Below, piece after piece: positions 24,201 through 32,651 of a DNA stretch of 37,423 nt (its first letter is position 1; each line of letters opens with the position of its first letter). The notes under the pieces are model-generated. The model ran no database searches and had not been told where the DNA came from. It was given only the letters and a program-made list of their open reading frames with translations. Made by a program: the position numbers and the translations under genes. This stretch comes from CAZGCA01 sp964524145 (GTDB lineage: Bacteria > Hydrogenedentota > CAZGCA01), in contig CAZGCA010000061.1 in NCBI GenBank assembly GCA_964524145.1, positions 1 to 37,423 on the forward strand. The letters run 5' to 3'.

Positions 24201-27200
24201 CCCCCACCAACTCTCCCGTGGCGCAGGACACACGCTGCGCCAAAACGTCCGCGCTCTGCGGGTGCGAACCGGCCTCCTCCCACACAACAAGGTACTCGTG
24301 TGCCGTGGTGTTAAGCGCCACATCGGGCCAGTGTTCCTCGCCGGCAACGGACCTCACCTCGATCAGCCCGTCTTTAAGGTTTAGATTTGCAGAATCGAGC
24401 CGTACTCCGGCGATATCCTCTTCGAAANNNNNNNNNNNNNNNNNNNNNNNNNNNNNNNNNCCGACGCCGGCGCTGCTCCACGCTACCAGGTACTCGCCGC
24501 CGACCCGGTTGAAAACCGCTGCGGGTCGGAGTTGTGTTTCCTGATCGCTCGTCAGTTCGGCTACCTGCCCGATAGGCTGCATGGTTTCCGCCTCCAGCAA
24601 CAGCGCATGAATGTTGCTTTCGCCGGGCTGGTTGGTCGATTGCTGCCACGTTACGAGGTAGGTGTCCCGTGCCGCGTCGTAGGCTGCGAACGGGAACGTT
24701 TGCTCATGCGCGGACTGGGACACAAGGAATGTGTCACCCACACGGCGGTACGTTGCGCCGTCGACTCGTTCGGCAAAAATGTTTCGCTGGGAGCCCGTCG
24801 GGATTCGCTCGTGCCAGACAAGTAAGTACTCGTTGCGTCCCGGGTCATATGCCGCCTGCGGTCCGCCACGACTTCTCTCGCCCGAGACCAGGTTTCGCGG
24901 GGGACCAAGAGGTATACCGCTGGCCGCATCTATCGCCTGGCAGGCGATGGTCACCGTCCCGCCCGGATTGCGCGACTCCCACACGACGAAATACTCGCCG
25001 GCAACCGTATTGGACGCGATCGTTGGGTAAAGTTGTTCGCCACTCGCGTCGTTGACCAGAACGCTCTCGTTGAGCTCGTACGGCACGCGCACCTCAACAG
25101 TGACGGGGAGGACCGCCGGGCCCTGCGCGGCCTCGGGTGCATCGAATATGATATCGGCCGTATAGGGACTCCCCTCCGCGGAAAGATTCTGCGAACTCGC
25201 TGTGATGGTCACGTCCGTCGGGGTAGTGTCGGACTCCGGCTGAATCTCGAGCCATTCGGCCTCCGAGCTCGCCGTCCAGTTGAGCTCTCCCGGCCCGCCG
25301 TTGGCGACGCGCACCGTGGTCTCGATCGCCCGGCCACTGTATTCCGGAAGCACAAACGACAGGCTTGCAGGATCGAACTCGAACCGGGGAAGGTTTTCCT
25401 CGATGTACAACGTTATCGCTACCGTCACGGGGCTGTTTTCGGCATCATCTGCGGAAACCGTGATCGCGCCCTGGTACGGGCTGCCGGAGAACTCGAGACC
25501 CTCGATATCAGCCCGAACCTGTGTCTCGGCGTCGCCCTCGCCGAAGCTGGGCATCATCGTCAGCCAGTCGACGTCCGATTCCGCCTGCCACCGAAGCGTG
25601 CCCTCGCCCGTGTTCTGTATGTGCAACGTTTGCAGCGGAGGGTTATCGCCGTCCTCGACGGCGTCGAACGTTAGGTTTAGCGGGGTTACATCGAGTACCG
25701 GCGGCGGCTCTTTAACAACAAACGTCACGGTAACCGATCGAGGGCTCTGTTCGGCCCCTGTCGCGCTGACATATATCGTGGCGTTGTACGGGCTGCCCGC
25801 AGTAGTCAAACCATCAGGGTCGACGCTTACCTCGACCGATGTGTCCCCGAGACCTGATTCCTGGCTTACTTCCAGCCATGGGGCGTCCTCGTTCACCGCC
25901 CAGGCCAGCGCGCCGCTTCCCTCGTTGCCGATCTCTATCATCTGTGGTTCCGGTGTTGGTTCTCCTTCAATCATCTCGAACTCGAGCGAGTCCGGCGAGA
26001 CGCTCAGTATCGGTGGCGACGCCTCCAGCGTCAACGTTACCGAGACTTGACGCGGGCTGCCGACAGCATCCTCCGCGGTCACGGTGATAGCCCCATGGAA
26101 CGGACTGTCGTTTGCCCGAAGCCCGGTGATATCAACGATGCACTGGGCAACCGAGGGTGCCACACCCGATATCGGGTCCACCGTGAGCCAGTCAGACCCC
26201 GAGGAGGCTTGCCATACGAGAATCCCCACTCCCTCGTTCGTTACGGAAAAGGGCAGCGGGTCCGGGTTATCGTGGAGCTCGACGGCGTTGAAAGAGAGGC
26301 TGCCCGGTGAGATTCTTAGCATTGCGCCCGGCTCGTTGAGATCGAGCTGTACGGTCACCGACACAGGGCTGCCTGCCGCGCCGGTCGAGTATATAGTTAT
26401 CGTGCCGATGAACGGGCTGTTGACGTGGCTGAGCCCGACTGTGTTGACGATTACTGTGGCGTCAGTCGGCCCGCTTCCGGTCGGGGGATCGAGATGCAGC
26501 CATGGAGCATCGACGGACGAATACCAGCTCATGGAACCGGCTCCGTTGTTCAGTATGCTCAACGTCTGCGAGGAGGGTGGGGGGGCCATCTCGTCTGCCT
26601 CGAAGAAGAGCGCGTTCGTACCCAGCACGAGCATCGGGCTCGGTGTCAACGGATACGGGTCGTACCCGTCCTCGATCCCGTCACCGTCGGTATCCGGGTC
26701 GAGCGGATCGGTCTCGCCCGGGTCCACTATACCGTTCCCGTTCACATCCTCTTGAGAATCGGGCAGGCCGTCCCTGTCCCGGTCCTGACCCGGAAACGGG
26801 TCGCCCGTCGTGCGGACCCACACCTGCATGCCTGCCTCGCCGGTCACACCCGCCACCGCCTCGGCGCCAAACCGGGTGACCACGGCCACCTCGCCTGTCG
26901 CGCCAACCGTGCCGGACGGGATATCCTCTCCGTCCAGGGTGAATGTCCCGTCGCTCCTGACATAGTACGTCCCGGAGACGGTACGTTGATCGTCGCTGTC
27001 CGAGATCGTGCCGTTGTACTGACCGCTGCTCAGGGTCAGGGTGCCCAGCTCCGCAACCTGCTGGAAATCGTGAGCTACGGTCAACCCGTGCACTCTGTAC
27101 GTGCCGATAAAGTCGCTGTTCGACAGGCCGCCGCCGCGACGCAGGTACGCGCTGTAGACGAGCCCGCCTTCTGGAAACCGGATATCGGTTCCCGGGGTTA

Positions 27201-28779
27201 GACGCCGTGTCCGAAGCACAATATCGCCATAGGCGCCGACTGTCGCATTTTGCGACGACTGGCCTGCTACGCTCATCCTGCCGTCACTGCTCACTATATA
27301 CGTGTAGGTAGCCGGCTGGCCGTCGATGTCCTGCTCGCGGAGGCTCCCTGAACCGTCTGCGTAGGCCACCCCGAGAGCGGTCTCGGCCGACCCGCCCGGC
27401 TTCACCCAGAGCGAGTGCATGCTGTACGTCCCGGAGAATGTGCTGTTGGATAGGCCTGAACCTCGACGGAGGGCCAACCGCAGCCCCGCCATCCCTTCGT
27501 CGAGCAAGGGAACGGCCCCCGGATATACTATCTCGGTCACAGCAGCAAGCTCACCCGATAGACCCACCGTCCCGTGCGCTGCCGACGCCCCGTCTATTGT
27601 GAACGTACCGTCCTCGTGAACCGAGTACAAGTGCCCTCCAAATTCCGTGTCGGTGTCCCCGTCGGTGTCCGTCAACGTGAGAGATTCCGAATACCCGCCG
27701 TCCCCGTCGTAGCTTCTCGTGCCGGTCCCTATGCTCGAGTCGCCATCGTTCTCGGCCAGGATGTCGTGCGCACCGTATGCGCCGGCAAGCATCGCGTTCG
27801 AGTACCTCCCCGAGCCCGTCGTCACTTCATCCACGCCGATATCTACCACGCCGTTTGCAGGCCTCGGATCGTCCTCGAAATCAAATGGCGGCGCTCCCGT
27901 GTTGGTGCCCGCATCGATGCACGGGGACGTTTCCCGCAGACGGAAATTGTCGTCGCCGGCATTTACAAACTGCGGGTCAGCATACAGGTCGCCACGCCCT
28001 GCCGAGCAGCCGATATACGTGGTTGTCAAGTTGTAAAAGTCGTTCCAGCCCAGAGATACGCTTGCGCCGTGGACCCGGACCACTCCTGCATCACCGCCCA
28101 TTACTATGTTGTTGAAGATATCGGGTTTTGAGAAATCCCGCGCGTATACGCCCGAGTTCGGGTTGTTGAACATGACGTTGTTGATCACCAGCGGTTCCGA
28201 CCCGCCCCGAACGTAAACACCGGCTTCGCAGTCCGTGAATATGTTGTTGGCGATGGTGGGACTGGTGCTGTGGTCTGCCAGAACCCCGCAGGTCGCGGCG
28301 CTCATTATGCGGTTTGACTCGATGAGCGGGCTCGAGAAATTGTACGCCGCCACGCCATAACGGCACCCGGTTACCACGCTGTCACGGAGCACCGACGTGC
28401 CGTAGCCGAACTCCACGCCACTCTCCTCGCCCGCGTTGATAACGCTGAGGTTCTCTACCACCACGCCGCCGGTGTCACAGGCGATGACCACGTTCCCCTG
28501 GCCGTTGATCGCGGTGAGTTCAGGGCCCGAGCCGCGCAGTGTTACCAATCCCTTGTTTACTCTGACATTTTCGGTATAGGTGCCGGGCGATATGCTGATT
28601 ACATCGCCGGCTCCCGCTGCAGTGATCGCGCTTTGGATCGTCTGGTACTGCGAAGGGACATAGAGCACGTCGGCCATAACAGGGGCGGTCACAAATAAAA
28701 ACAGGAGTGCTAATGCAGCGAGTAGCCGGAGTCCTACGGCAGTTCTTACTACAGTGCAACTACGCAGGCATCTTGTCAC
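21274..28779 (-). CDS. Giant secreted mosaic protein: beta-helix, BACON-like repeats, TSP3 repeats, Vps62-like domain, dockerin
   Basis: The protein has about 2501 residues from GTG 28779 (AGGG five bases upstream). A TTG at 28806 is in frame but lies in a dispersed repeat. A signal peptide ends near VMADVLYVPS. A right-handed beta-helix follows (plus coordinates about 28690-27840; QTIQSAITAAGAGDVISISP then many N/G turns). Three units of about 115 residues each end in SNSxFxGTYxxH (27830-26820). Next are thrombospondin type 3 calcium repeats (26800-26650) and five BACON-like repeats of about 102 residues (26640-25090). Then come repeated 'EYxVVWE' units (25080-23890), more TSP3, a Vps62-like domain (23150-22480; APVLKLHSTEKYRPVP, THEGDWEL, YVGNGGHSGYF), a third TSP3 block and a terminal dockerin. 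It is likely a calcium-stabilised surface or matrix protein binding glycans. A 33-N gap interrupts it. Confidence 0.85.
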   Translation of the reverse strand: MTRCLRSCTVVRTAVGLRLLAALALLFLFVTAPVMADVLYVPSQYQTIQSAITAAGAGDVISISPGTYTENVRVNKGLVTLRGSGPELTAINGQGNVVIACDTGGVVVENLSVINAGEESGVEFGYGTSVLRDSVVTGCRYGVAAYNFSSPLIESNRIMSAATCGVLADHSTSPTIANNIFTDCEAGVYVRGGSEPLVINNVMFNNPNSGVYARDFSKPDIFNNIVMGGDAGVVRVHGASVSLGWNDFYNLTTTYIGCSAGRGDLYADPQFVNAGDDNFRLRETSPCIDAGTNTGAPPFDFEDDPRPANGVVDIGVDEVTTGSGRYSNAMLAGAYGAHDILAENDGDSSIGTGTRSYDGDGGYSESLTLTDTDGDTDTEFGGHLYSVHEDGTFTIDGASAAHGTVGLSGELAAVTEIVYPGAVPLLDEGMAGLRLALRRGSGLSNSTFSGTYSMHSLWVKPGGSAETALGVAYADGSGSLREQDIDGQPATYTYIVSSDGRMSVAGQSSQNATVGAYGDIVLRTRRLTPGTDIRFPEGGLVYSAYLRRGGGLSNSDFIGTYRVHGLTVAHDFQQVAELGTLTLSSGQYNGTISDSDDQRTVSGTYYVRSDGTFTLDGEDIPSGTVGATGEVAVVTRFGAEAVAGVTGEAGMQVWVRTTGDPFPGQDRDRDGLPDSQEDVNGNGIVDPGETDPLDPDTDGDGIEDGYDPYPLTPSPMLVLGTNALFFEADEMAPPPSSQTLSILNNGAGSMSWYSSVDAPWLHLDPPTGSGPTDATVIVNTVGLSHVNSPFIGTITIYSTGAAGSPVSVTVQLDLNEPGAMLRISPGSLSFNAVELHDNPDPLPFSVTNEGVGILVWQASSGSDWLTVDPISGVAPSVAQCIVDITGLRANDSPFHGAITVTAEDAVGSPRQVSVTLTLEASPPILSVSPDSLEFEMIEGEPTPEPQMIEIGNEGSGALAWAVNEDAPWLEVSQESGLGDTSVEVSVDPDGLTTAGSPYNATIYVSATGAEQSPRSVTVTFVVKEPPPVLDVTPLNLTFDAVEDGDNPPLQTLHIQNTGEGTLRWQAESDVDWLTMMPSFGEGDAETQVRADIEGLEFSGSPYQGAITVSADDAENSPVTVAITLYIEENLPRFEFDPASLSFVLPEYSGRAIETTVRVANGGPGELNWTASSEAEWLEIQPESDTTPTDVTITASSQNLSAEGSPYTADIIFDAPEAAQGPAVLPVTVEVRVPYELNESVLVNDASGEQLYPTIASNTVAGEYFVVWESRNPGGTVTIACQAIDAASGIPLGPPRNLVSGERSRGGPQAAYDPGRNEYLLVWHERIPTGSQRNIFAERVDGATYRRVGDTFLVSQSAHEQTFPFAAYDAARDTYLVTWQQSTNQPGESNIHALLLEAETMQPIGQVAELTSDQETQLRPAAVFNRVGGEYLVAWSSAGVXXXXXXXXXXXXFEEDIAGVRLDSANLNLKDGLIEVRSVAGEEHWPDVALNTTAHEYLVVWEEAGSHPQSADVLAQRVSCATGELVGDPIEIAAGSAAQTRPEAAFSVAGDQYIVVWGEGGGTTASIVGQRVTAAGHLLGEPLEVSDEFDGSAPSNIDLVYRVALNEMFVVWEGASRDEKDIFSARLGGGSADADDDGMPNDFEIEHGLDPFDSEGNNGGEGDIDGDGLTNAVEMAGGTLLDNADSDGDGLADGREDADRDGELDAGETSPLLADSDADGYSDGAEAAGGSNPLDLESGPDAGIYRIEFGAFAAGIEALGSPNVSVHVNIAENGDYLLTLNSDDALVAPAGWDVEDAQGSADAIEIHLERGSRAIPLKLAPETGVSRDEAIATCDFTLRIAGEQEGISTLAQTVVFDPLDPLADAEVAVLSAVPGTVNTVAELIEYFAPVLKLHSTEKYRPVPVEMGFAASRLVTAAGVLEQPVFAADVGVFPLDIAVLDASGADPEQLYSVYAATESGYSSVVYATAVRVGESSHIGTPDPQLIAIQYFYYYFVHNWGEVEPGGNTHEGDWELVVILLEPDGTPLSVTCSQQTELLRTYPTLATAGGAHRVWQDVELMVDAVTGESSHPAVYVGNGGHSGYFATGGSRYLTGIESHDGRGTWLIPTAQSGEPQVNTDYPYVLPIAAETLPRLSEAEMSRRPGHVWLKFAGLWGQRELARAPDDRPVGAGQDGCRGPVFLGDTDSTDEPLLVRSAWIDPYAWTTGKPGGPVRDFTFAATGRIAGKSGDVAVAALGRSGQIHFVPLDEVGQFALTLSGDDSYVLAVCEIYESVELDGVLAIVEYDTGDINTVILEVGREIVLSLGELHVQWAAGRAVASANPLMLLDSDGDGPPNGLDVDDDGDGVPDETDPDITGNGFRDTIEISDCDNDGVPDFFDLDDDNDGVADDHDEDRNGDGMPDEDQPPDTDGDGVIDAIDPDDDNDGFADGVEMETGSDPLNTYDSPARRVCDVNVDGSTDALDVQTVINQALGVALETRFADIDRNSQVDAIDVQRCINAALGL
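24428..24460. other. Assembly gap (33 N)
   Basis: The run of N lies inside the repeated 'VVWE' region of the giant gene. Its length is a multiple of three and the frame continues on both sides. The true length may differ, because gaps at repeats are often estimated or collapsed. Confidence 0.99.
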
Positions 28780-28875
28780 AGAGACCCTATGCCTCGAACA
28801 ATGCAAAATCTAAACCGGACAACTGACAATGCAAATTTACTGCTTACGCAGCATGCCTGTACACTACTTGTCGTT

Positions 28876-29418
28876 TCATTTTGCATTGTCCGTTGTCCGT
28901 TTTGAATTGTCTATTGACTCGTTCTCTGCTCCTTTCAAGTCGTCCGCTTTCTGTCTGACCCGTTGAAGGAGTTCGTCCATGACCATCTTAACGCCGTTGG
29001 CGCGATCATCTGTTCTTCCGTTGCCGAGTATGTGCGCACAGGTTGCGAGCCGAGCAGCCACCTCCTCCTCGAGCCACCGGGCAACGTGTTCCGCCGAGAG
29101 TTTTGGGTCAACGGCAACGTGTTTCGCGTCATTGTGGTTCAGAGCGGCCTGTATCTTCTCACGCAACTTCAGCTCGGTCTCGTCCACATCGGTCAGCAGG
29201 AACGAAACATCGCGTACGCTTACCGAGATGAAGTCCAACGCAAGAGATTCTTCGCCCCGGCCCGTATAGATCTTTACATCGGTCAGCGGGATGAAGTTAC
29301 AGTCCTGGTTATTTGCAAAATTCAACAACCCTTCGTTTGACAGTAACGAGGCGTTGCCTTCAACCCAAAGGTTGTTGCGCAAATAAAGCAGCGTCCGACC
29401 GCCGCTGCTCTCGGGCAT
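28876..29418 (-). CDS. Conserved-looking protein of unknown function (possible DUF6812-like N-terminus)
   Basis: The protein has 180 residues; ATG 29418 follows a GGGGGG ribosome site. The first 75 residues (GRTLLYLRNNLWVEGNASLL, NEGLLNFANNQDCNFIPLTD, VKIYTGRGEES) resemble from memory the small beta domain annotated DUF6812 in PVC-type genomes; this is unverified. The C-terminal half is helical and acidic, with many charged residues. There is no signal peptide or membrane segment, so it is cytoplasmic. The last 15 residues (SIDNSKRTTDNAK region) are encoded by dispersed repeat sequence, so the original C-terminus was probably replaced. It follows the recombinase-domain gene on the same strand after 95 bases. 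Confidence 0.65.
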   Translation of the reverse strand: MPESSGGRTLLYLRNNLWVEGNASLLSNEGLLNFANNQDCNFIPLTDVKIYTGRGEESLALDFISVSVRDVSFLLTDVDETELKLREKIQAALNHNDAKHVAVDPKLSAEHVARWLEEEVAARLATCAHILGNGRTDDRANGVKMVMDELLQRVRQKADDLKGAENESIDNSKRTTDNAK

Positions 29419-29457
29419 CGCACACCCCCCTTATTCCATCTACGCGAAACTCCCAAC

Positions 29458-29498
29458 GCAGAGCGGGCGTTGTAGTGCCCCTTCCCGCCTCGCTCTGC
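29458..29498 (-). terminator. Hairpin after the recombinase-domain gene (possible terminator)
   Basis: GCAGAGCG (29458-29465) pairs perfectly with CGCTCTGC (29491-29498), 16 bases past the recombinase-domain stop. No T-tract follows on the minus strand, so intrinsic termination is uncertain. Confidence 0.4.
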
Positions 29499-29513
29499 AG
29501 CCGGTTCGGTTTC

Positions 29514-30029
29514 TCAAACGCGCATGAGCTTCTTGTTCTCGGTCCTGCCCGGCGTGTTGCGCCGTCTTCGCGCCTTGAGCGCGTGGGCCTTGTAAAAGAG
29601 CGACGGTTCTATTATAGCCTCATGTAGGCCCTGCGTTTCAAGGTCGCCGTATCGTACGCGCCCGCGGTACGTACGGTTCTCGAGTATTATCGCGACCGCC
29701 TGCCGCGACCACTTCCTGCCCTTGCGCGTGCGAATACCTCTGCTGTTCAGCAGATTGACAACCTTGCCCGTGCTGCGGCACCGAAGATACTCTCTGAATA
29801 TGGTCTTGACTATGGCGGCCTCGTGCTCGTTTACGACGAGCGCAGGATCGTTGCCGTCGCCCCGCTTGTACCCAAACGGCGCCGGCCCGGTGCCGTAACG
29901 ACCTTGCAGCACGGCCCTAAGCTGTCCCTGCTTGACCTTCTGCCCGTGCCTGGACCCTTCCTGGTTCAACTCCGCAAGCTTGCCCCCGGGCTTTGTTCCT
30001 CGATACCTCTTCTCTGCGAGTGTGCTCAC
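29514..30029 (-). CDS. Stand-alone 'recombinase' domain of a large serine recombinase, lacking the catalytic resolvase domain
   Basis: The protein has 171 residues from GTG 30029 behind a strong GGAGGTGG. It matches the DNA-binding recombinase domain (PF07508 type): LRAVLQGRYGTGPAPFGYKR, LVVNEHEAAIVKTIFREYL, VVNLLNSRGIRTRKGRKWSR, QAVAIILENRTYRGRVRYG. Normally this follows a roughly 150-residue resolvase domain with the catalytic serine. No such sequence is found in any frame upstream (30030-30530). Its own ribosome site and long leader suggest it is expressed as a separate DNA-binding protein, not simply a truncation. The zinc-ribbon and coiled-coil parts of full enzymes are also absent. Confidence 0.85.
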   Translation of the reverse strand: MSTLAEKRYRGTKPGGKLAELNQEGSRHGQKVKQGQLRAVLQGRYGTGPAPFGYKRGDGNDPALVVNEHEAAIVKTIFREYLRCRSTGKVVNLLNSRGIRTRKGRKWSRQAVAIILENRTYRGRVRYGDLETQGLHEAIIEPSLFYKAHALKARRRRNTPGRTENKKLMRV

Positions 30030-30530
30030 CTATCTCCACCTCCGTTCCGTCCTTGAATGGAGCACATTGTCGGACGTCTCATTCCAACCCAACTATGTCC
30101 TAATGATTCTCCATTGTGTTGTTCCTCGCGCGTCACTCTTGCGCCAGGAACTTATAGTCCCCTTGTTGCAGGATGCTTATCCCCTACAACGGGTTCTCTC
30201 GTCCCGGCTCACCTCCTTTCTTCCGCCGACCTTCTCCGGAGGATTGAGTCATACCCCCGGCGAAACCCACCGGCTGCCTATTGACTTGACAACATGTTTC
30301 TCTCGCACATCTAGCTCTCCTATAGATGATATAGATATTTTAACCCTCCTGTCAATAGATTTGTCAAGCTTTTTTTTCGCCCTTTTCCGTGGCCCGGGAG
30401 TGCCTGATAGTGGCGGCGGCAACAACGGGGTTCCGGACAGAGTCGAGCGCCATCGATGAGAGAGCTGCCGGAAGGTGGCTTTTGGGAGGTTCTGCGCCGT
30501 TTTGACGTCTTTGCGGCCCGCTTCTCTCGG
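30030..30530 (-). other. Non-coding leader and promoter region upstream of the recombinase-domain gene
   Basis: No full gene is seen. On the minus strand a promoter-like TTGACA (30355-30350), 16 bases, TATATC (30333-30328) is overlapped by a second TTGACA (30367-30362). CTATA/TATAG half-sites (30319-30333) surround the -10. AGGAG then precedes a ten-codon frame MCERNMLSSQ (30310-30278). Further on come an isolated AAAGGAGGTGAG and a hairpin GTTGTAGG/CCTGCAAC near 30164-30189. The transcript leader before GTG 30029 is about 290 bases. The remainder, 30370-30530, carries an 8-T run and nothing recognisable. Confidence 0.5.
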
Positions 30531-31475
30531 CTATTTCGCGAGGTCGTAGAAGGTCCGATCGTCAAATCGGTGCGACCTGATGCGGCCCTCGTCCTCAAGC
30601 CGTGCGAGAAGCTTCAAAACATAGGGAGGCGGCGTGCCAAGCGCGGTCACGACGTCCTCGAGAACAGCCGACCGTCTCGCAAGCAGTGCGATCACGCGCT
30701 CCCCGTCGTCACGTGACCGCTCGACCTCGTGGACATTCCTCGCGTGCGCTACGACGATCTCTGTCTCGACCGCGAACGCGCTCCTGGCCCGTTCCATCTC
30801 TTCCTCGCCAAGCCTGAGAGCAAACTCCTCGCTCGGCGGCCTCACAACCGTGTTCAACTGCACTTTATCGGGTCGGATTCTGTTGACAGCATCGTTGAGT
30901 GCCGCAAGCTCTTCGGGCGTGTCATTTATGCCCTTGACAAGCATTATCTCAAGCCACATGCCCCCATCGAACCGCTCGCGGAAAGTCACCATCCCGTCTA
31001 TGATTCTGTCCAGATCCAAACCCGGCGCCGGCCTGTTTATCCGCTCGAGGACATCCTGAGTGGCCGCGTCGAGCGACGGTACAACCACGTCTGCCCTGAG
31101 GAGGGCTTCGCTCACTTCCGGCTCGAAGAGCAGCGACCCGTTGGTAAGCACCGCAACCCGGAACCGTGTCATCGCCTTTATCGCGGCGATTATCTCACCT
31201 ATCGCAGAGTTCAGCGTTGGCTCGCCCGAACCGGAAAACGTGACGTAGTCCGGTTCGTGCCCGAGTGCGAGGATCTCTGCCAGCTCGTCGAGGACCGGCC
31301 CGGGCGCAACATACTCCTTGCGCTCGAGGGTCGGTTCGGGCGTCCGCCCGAGCTGGCAGTAGACGCAGTCATAGGTACACGTCTTCAACGGCACCACGTC
31401 CACACCCAACGACGCACCAAGCCGGCGCGACGCCACCGGTCCGAAGATGTGGTTCTCTTTGCCCATCATGCGCAT
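30531..31475 (-). CDS. Radical SAM protein, COG0731 (wyosine-synthetase-like) type
   Basis: The protein has 314 residues from ATG 31475, with GGAGGAG nine bases upstream; a longer frame to 31688 has no ribosome site and crosses the divergent promoter. HIFGPVASRRLGASLGVD leads into CTYDCVYC (C33, C37, C40), a CX3CX2C iron-sulfur site that cleaves S-adenosylmethionine. VTFSGSGEPTLNS is the GEPT-type SAM-binding motif. The C-terminal 70 residues look like a winged helix (VITALGTPPPYVLKLLARLE-like). Substrate is unknown; COG0731 members are related to wyosine base enzymes but most bacterial ones are uncharacterised. There is no SPASM domain, so it is not a sulfatase-maturing enzyme. Confidence 0.88.
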   Translation of the reverse strand: MRMMGKENHIFGPVASRRLGASLGVDVVPLKTCTYDCVYCQLGRTPEPTLERKEYVAPGPVLDELAEILALGHEPDYVTFSGSGEPTLNSAIGEIIAAIKAMTRFRVAVLTNGSLLFEPEVSEALLRADVVVPSLDAATQDVLERINRPAPGLDLDRIIDGMVTFRERFDGGMWLEIMLVKGINDTPEELAALNDAVNRIRPDKVQLNTVVRPPSEEFALRLGEEEMERARSAFAVETEIVVAHARNVHEVERSRDDGERVIALLARRSAVLEDVVTALGTPPPYVLKLLARLEDEGRIRSHRFDDRTFYDLAK

Positions 31476-31540
31476 TCTACCACGCTCCTCCGCGCAAAGC
31501 CAACCGGAGCATTTTCGTTCCGAGAGGTCGAGCCCTCCTC

Positions 31541-31569
31541 TTCCAAATCCGCGCCGATTGAAGTATAAT
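31541..31569 (+). promoter_or_regulatory. Promoter of the PfkB-GH38-AKR operon
   Basis: A perfect -10 TATAAT (31564-31569) lies 17 bases after a weak -35 TTCCAA (31541-31546). The start would be near 31576, 60 bases before ATG 31638. It is divergent from the radical SAM gene. Confidence 0.55.
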
Positions 31570-31637
31570 CCGATACGCGGCTTGCGGAGAACGGTTTGAA
31601 ACCTACAGGTTATTGCACCGGCATAGAAGGAACGGCA

Positions 31638-32621
31638 ATGAAGATATCCATCCTGGGAGCGGCAGTTTACGACGAAATCATCACCCATCTCGGCGAACGC
31701 AGAGAGTCTTACGGCGGTATAACGTATAACGTGGCGGCGTTATCCTCGATAGTCGCCGAGGGAACGGTGATATCGCCTATCAGCAATGTCGGCGCGGACC
31801 ATTTCGAGAACGTGCGCGATCTGATGGCGAGCCACCGAGGCGTCGATGTTTCGGATCTGGAACGCGTGGACGGCAAGCTCACGCACGCCAAGCTGACATA
31901 CAAGAGCGCGTCCTGGCGGGACGAGATTGTCACCAACTTGATGGCCCCGCTGACAGCGGAACGCGCGCTTGCTGCCTCGGACAGCGACGCGATCCTCGTC
32001 AACTTTGTGAACGGTACCGAGGTCGAACTCGAGACGCTCGCTGCGCTGCGCGAGAAGACAACGTCGTTCTTCCAGCTCGACGTGCACAGCAAAGTCTGGG
32101 AGTGGAGCCCGGACGGGTCGCGGTCGAAGGCGCCGTTTGCCGACTGGCGCGAGTGGTTTGGGCTTCTCGACGCCGTCCAGATGAACGAGTTTGAATGCGC
32201 AATGGTCATCGGCCGGGAGGTAAAAGAGGAACCCGACTTCGTCGCGGCCGCTGTCGAGATGCTCGATGCCGGACCCAAGATCGTGCTCGTGACGCTCGGG
32301 CCGCAGGGATCGGTGATGGCGTACCGCGACAACAGCACGGTATACACATCGGCATGTCCTGCGGCACAGGTGGACAACGTGGTCGACACGACCGGGTGCG
32401 GCGACTCGTTCTCGGCGGGGTTCATCTGGAACTACCTCCAGAGCAAGAGTCCGGTTGCGGCAAACGCCGCCGCTAACATTGTTGGCGGCATCAACTGCAC
32501 AACGTCCGGGACAGGCCAGCTCGACGAAGCGCGCAACGCGTTGGGCCAGATACCGCGTTGGTTCCCGGAGTTGGCAGAGAAGCTCGATGCCGGCTGGCCG
32601 GGGGACAAGGTCACCGCCTAG
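31638..32621 (+). CDS. PfkB-family carbohydrate kinase
   Basis: The protein has 327 residues from ATG 31638 (AGAAGGAA upstream). The N-terminal SYGGITYNVA is the sugar-binding GG motif. VDTTGCGDSFSAGF (249-262) is the PfkB signature with Cys in place of the usual Ala; D256 is the catalytic base. It should phosphorylate a sugar, nucleoside or sugar acid with ATP in the cytoplasm. The substrate is not readable from sequence. Its stop is 30 bases before the GH38 gene, so it probably acts on a product of the same pathway (inference). Confidence 0.9.
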   Translation: MKISILGAAVYDEIITHLGERRESYGGITYNVAALSSIVAEGTVISPISNVGADHFENVRDLMASHRGVDVSDLERVDGKLTHAKLTYKSASWRDEIVTNLMAPLTAERALAASDSDAILVNFVNGTEVELETLAALREKTTSFFQLDVHSKVWEWSPDGSRSKAPFADWREWFGLLDAVQMNEFECAMVIGREVKEEPDFVAAAVEMLDAGPKIVLVTLGPQGSVMAYRDNSTVYTSACPAAQVDNVVDTTGCGDSFSAGFIWNYLQSKSPVAANAAANIVGGINCTTSGTGQLDEARNALGQIPRWFPELAEKLDAGWPGDKVTA

Positions 32622-32651
32622 CGCTTGTTTACGAGCAGGAAGGAAAGACAG

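Noticed and set aside
30531..31475. Radical SAM protein as a sulfatase-maturing enzyme for the nearby sulfatase
   Set aside because: It lacks SPASM cysteines and is COG0731-like; the sulfatase homologue has Thr at the site that would be matured.
30561..31475. Start of the radical SAM gene at 31688
   Set aside because: The extra residues have no homology, cross the divergent operon's promoter and lack a ribosome site.
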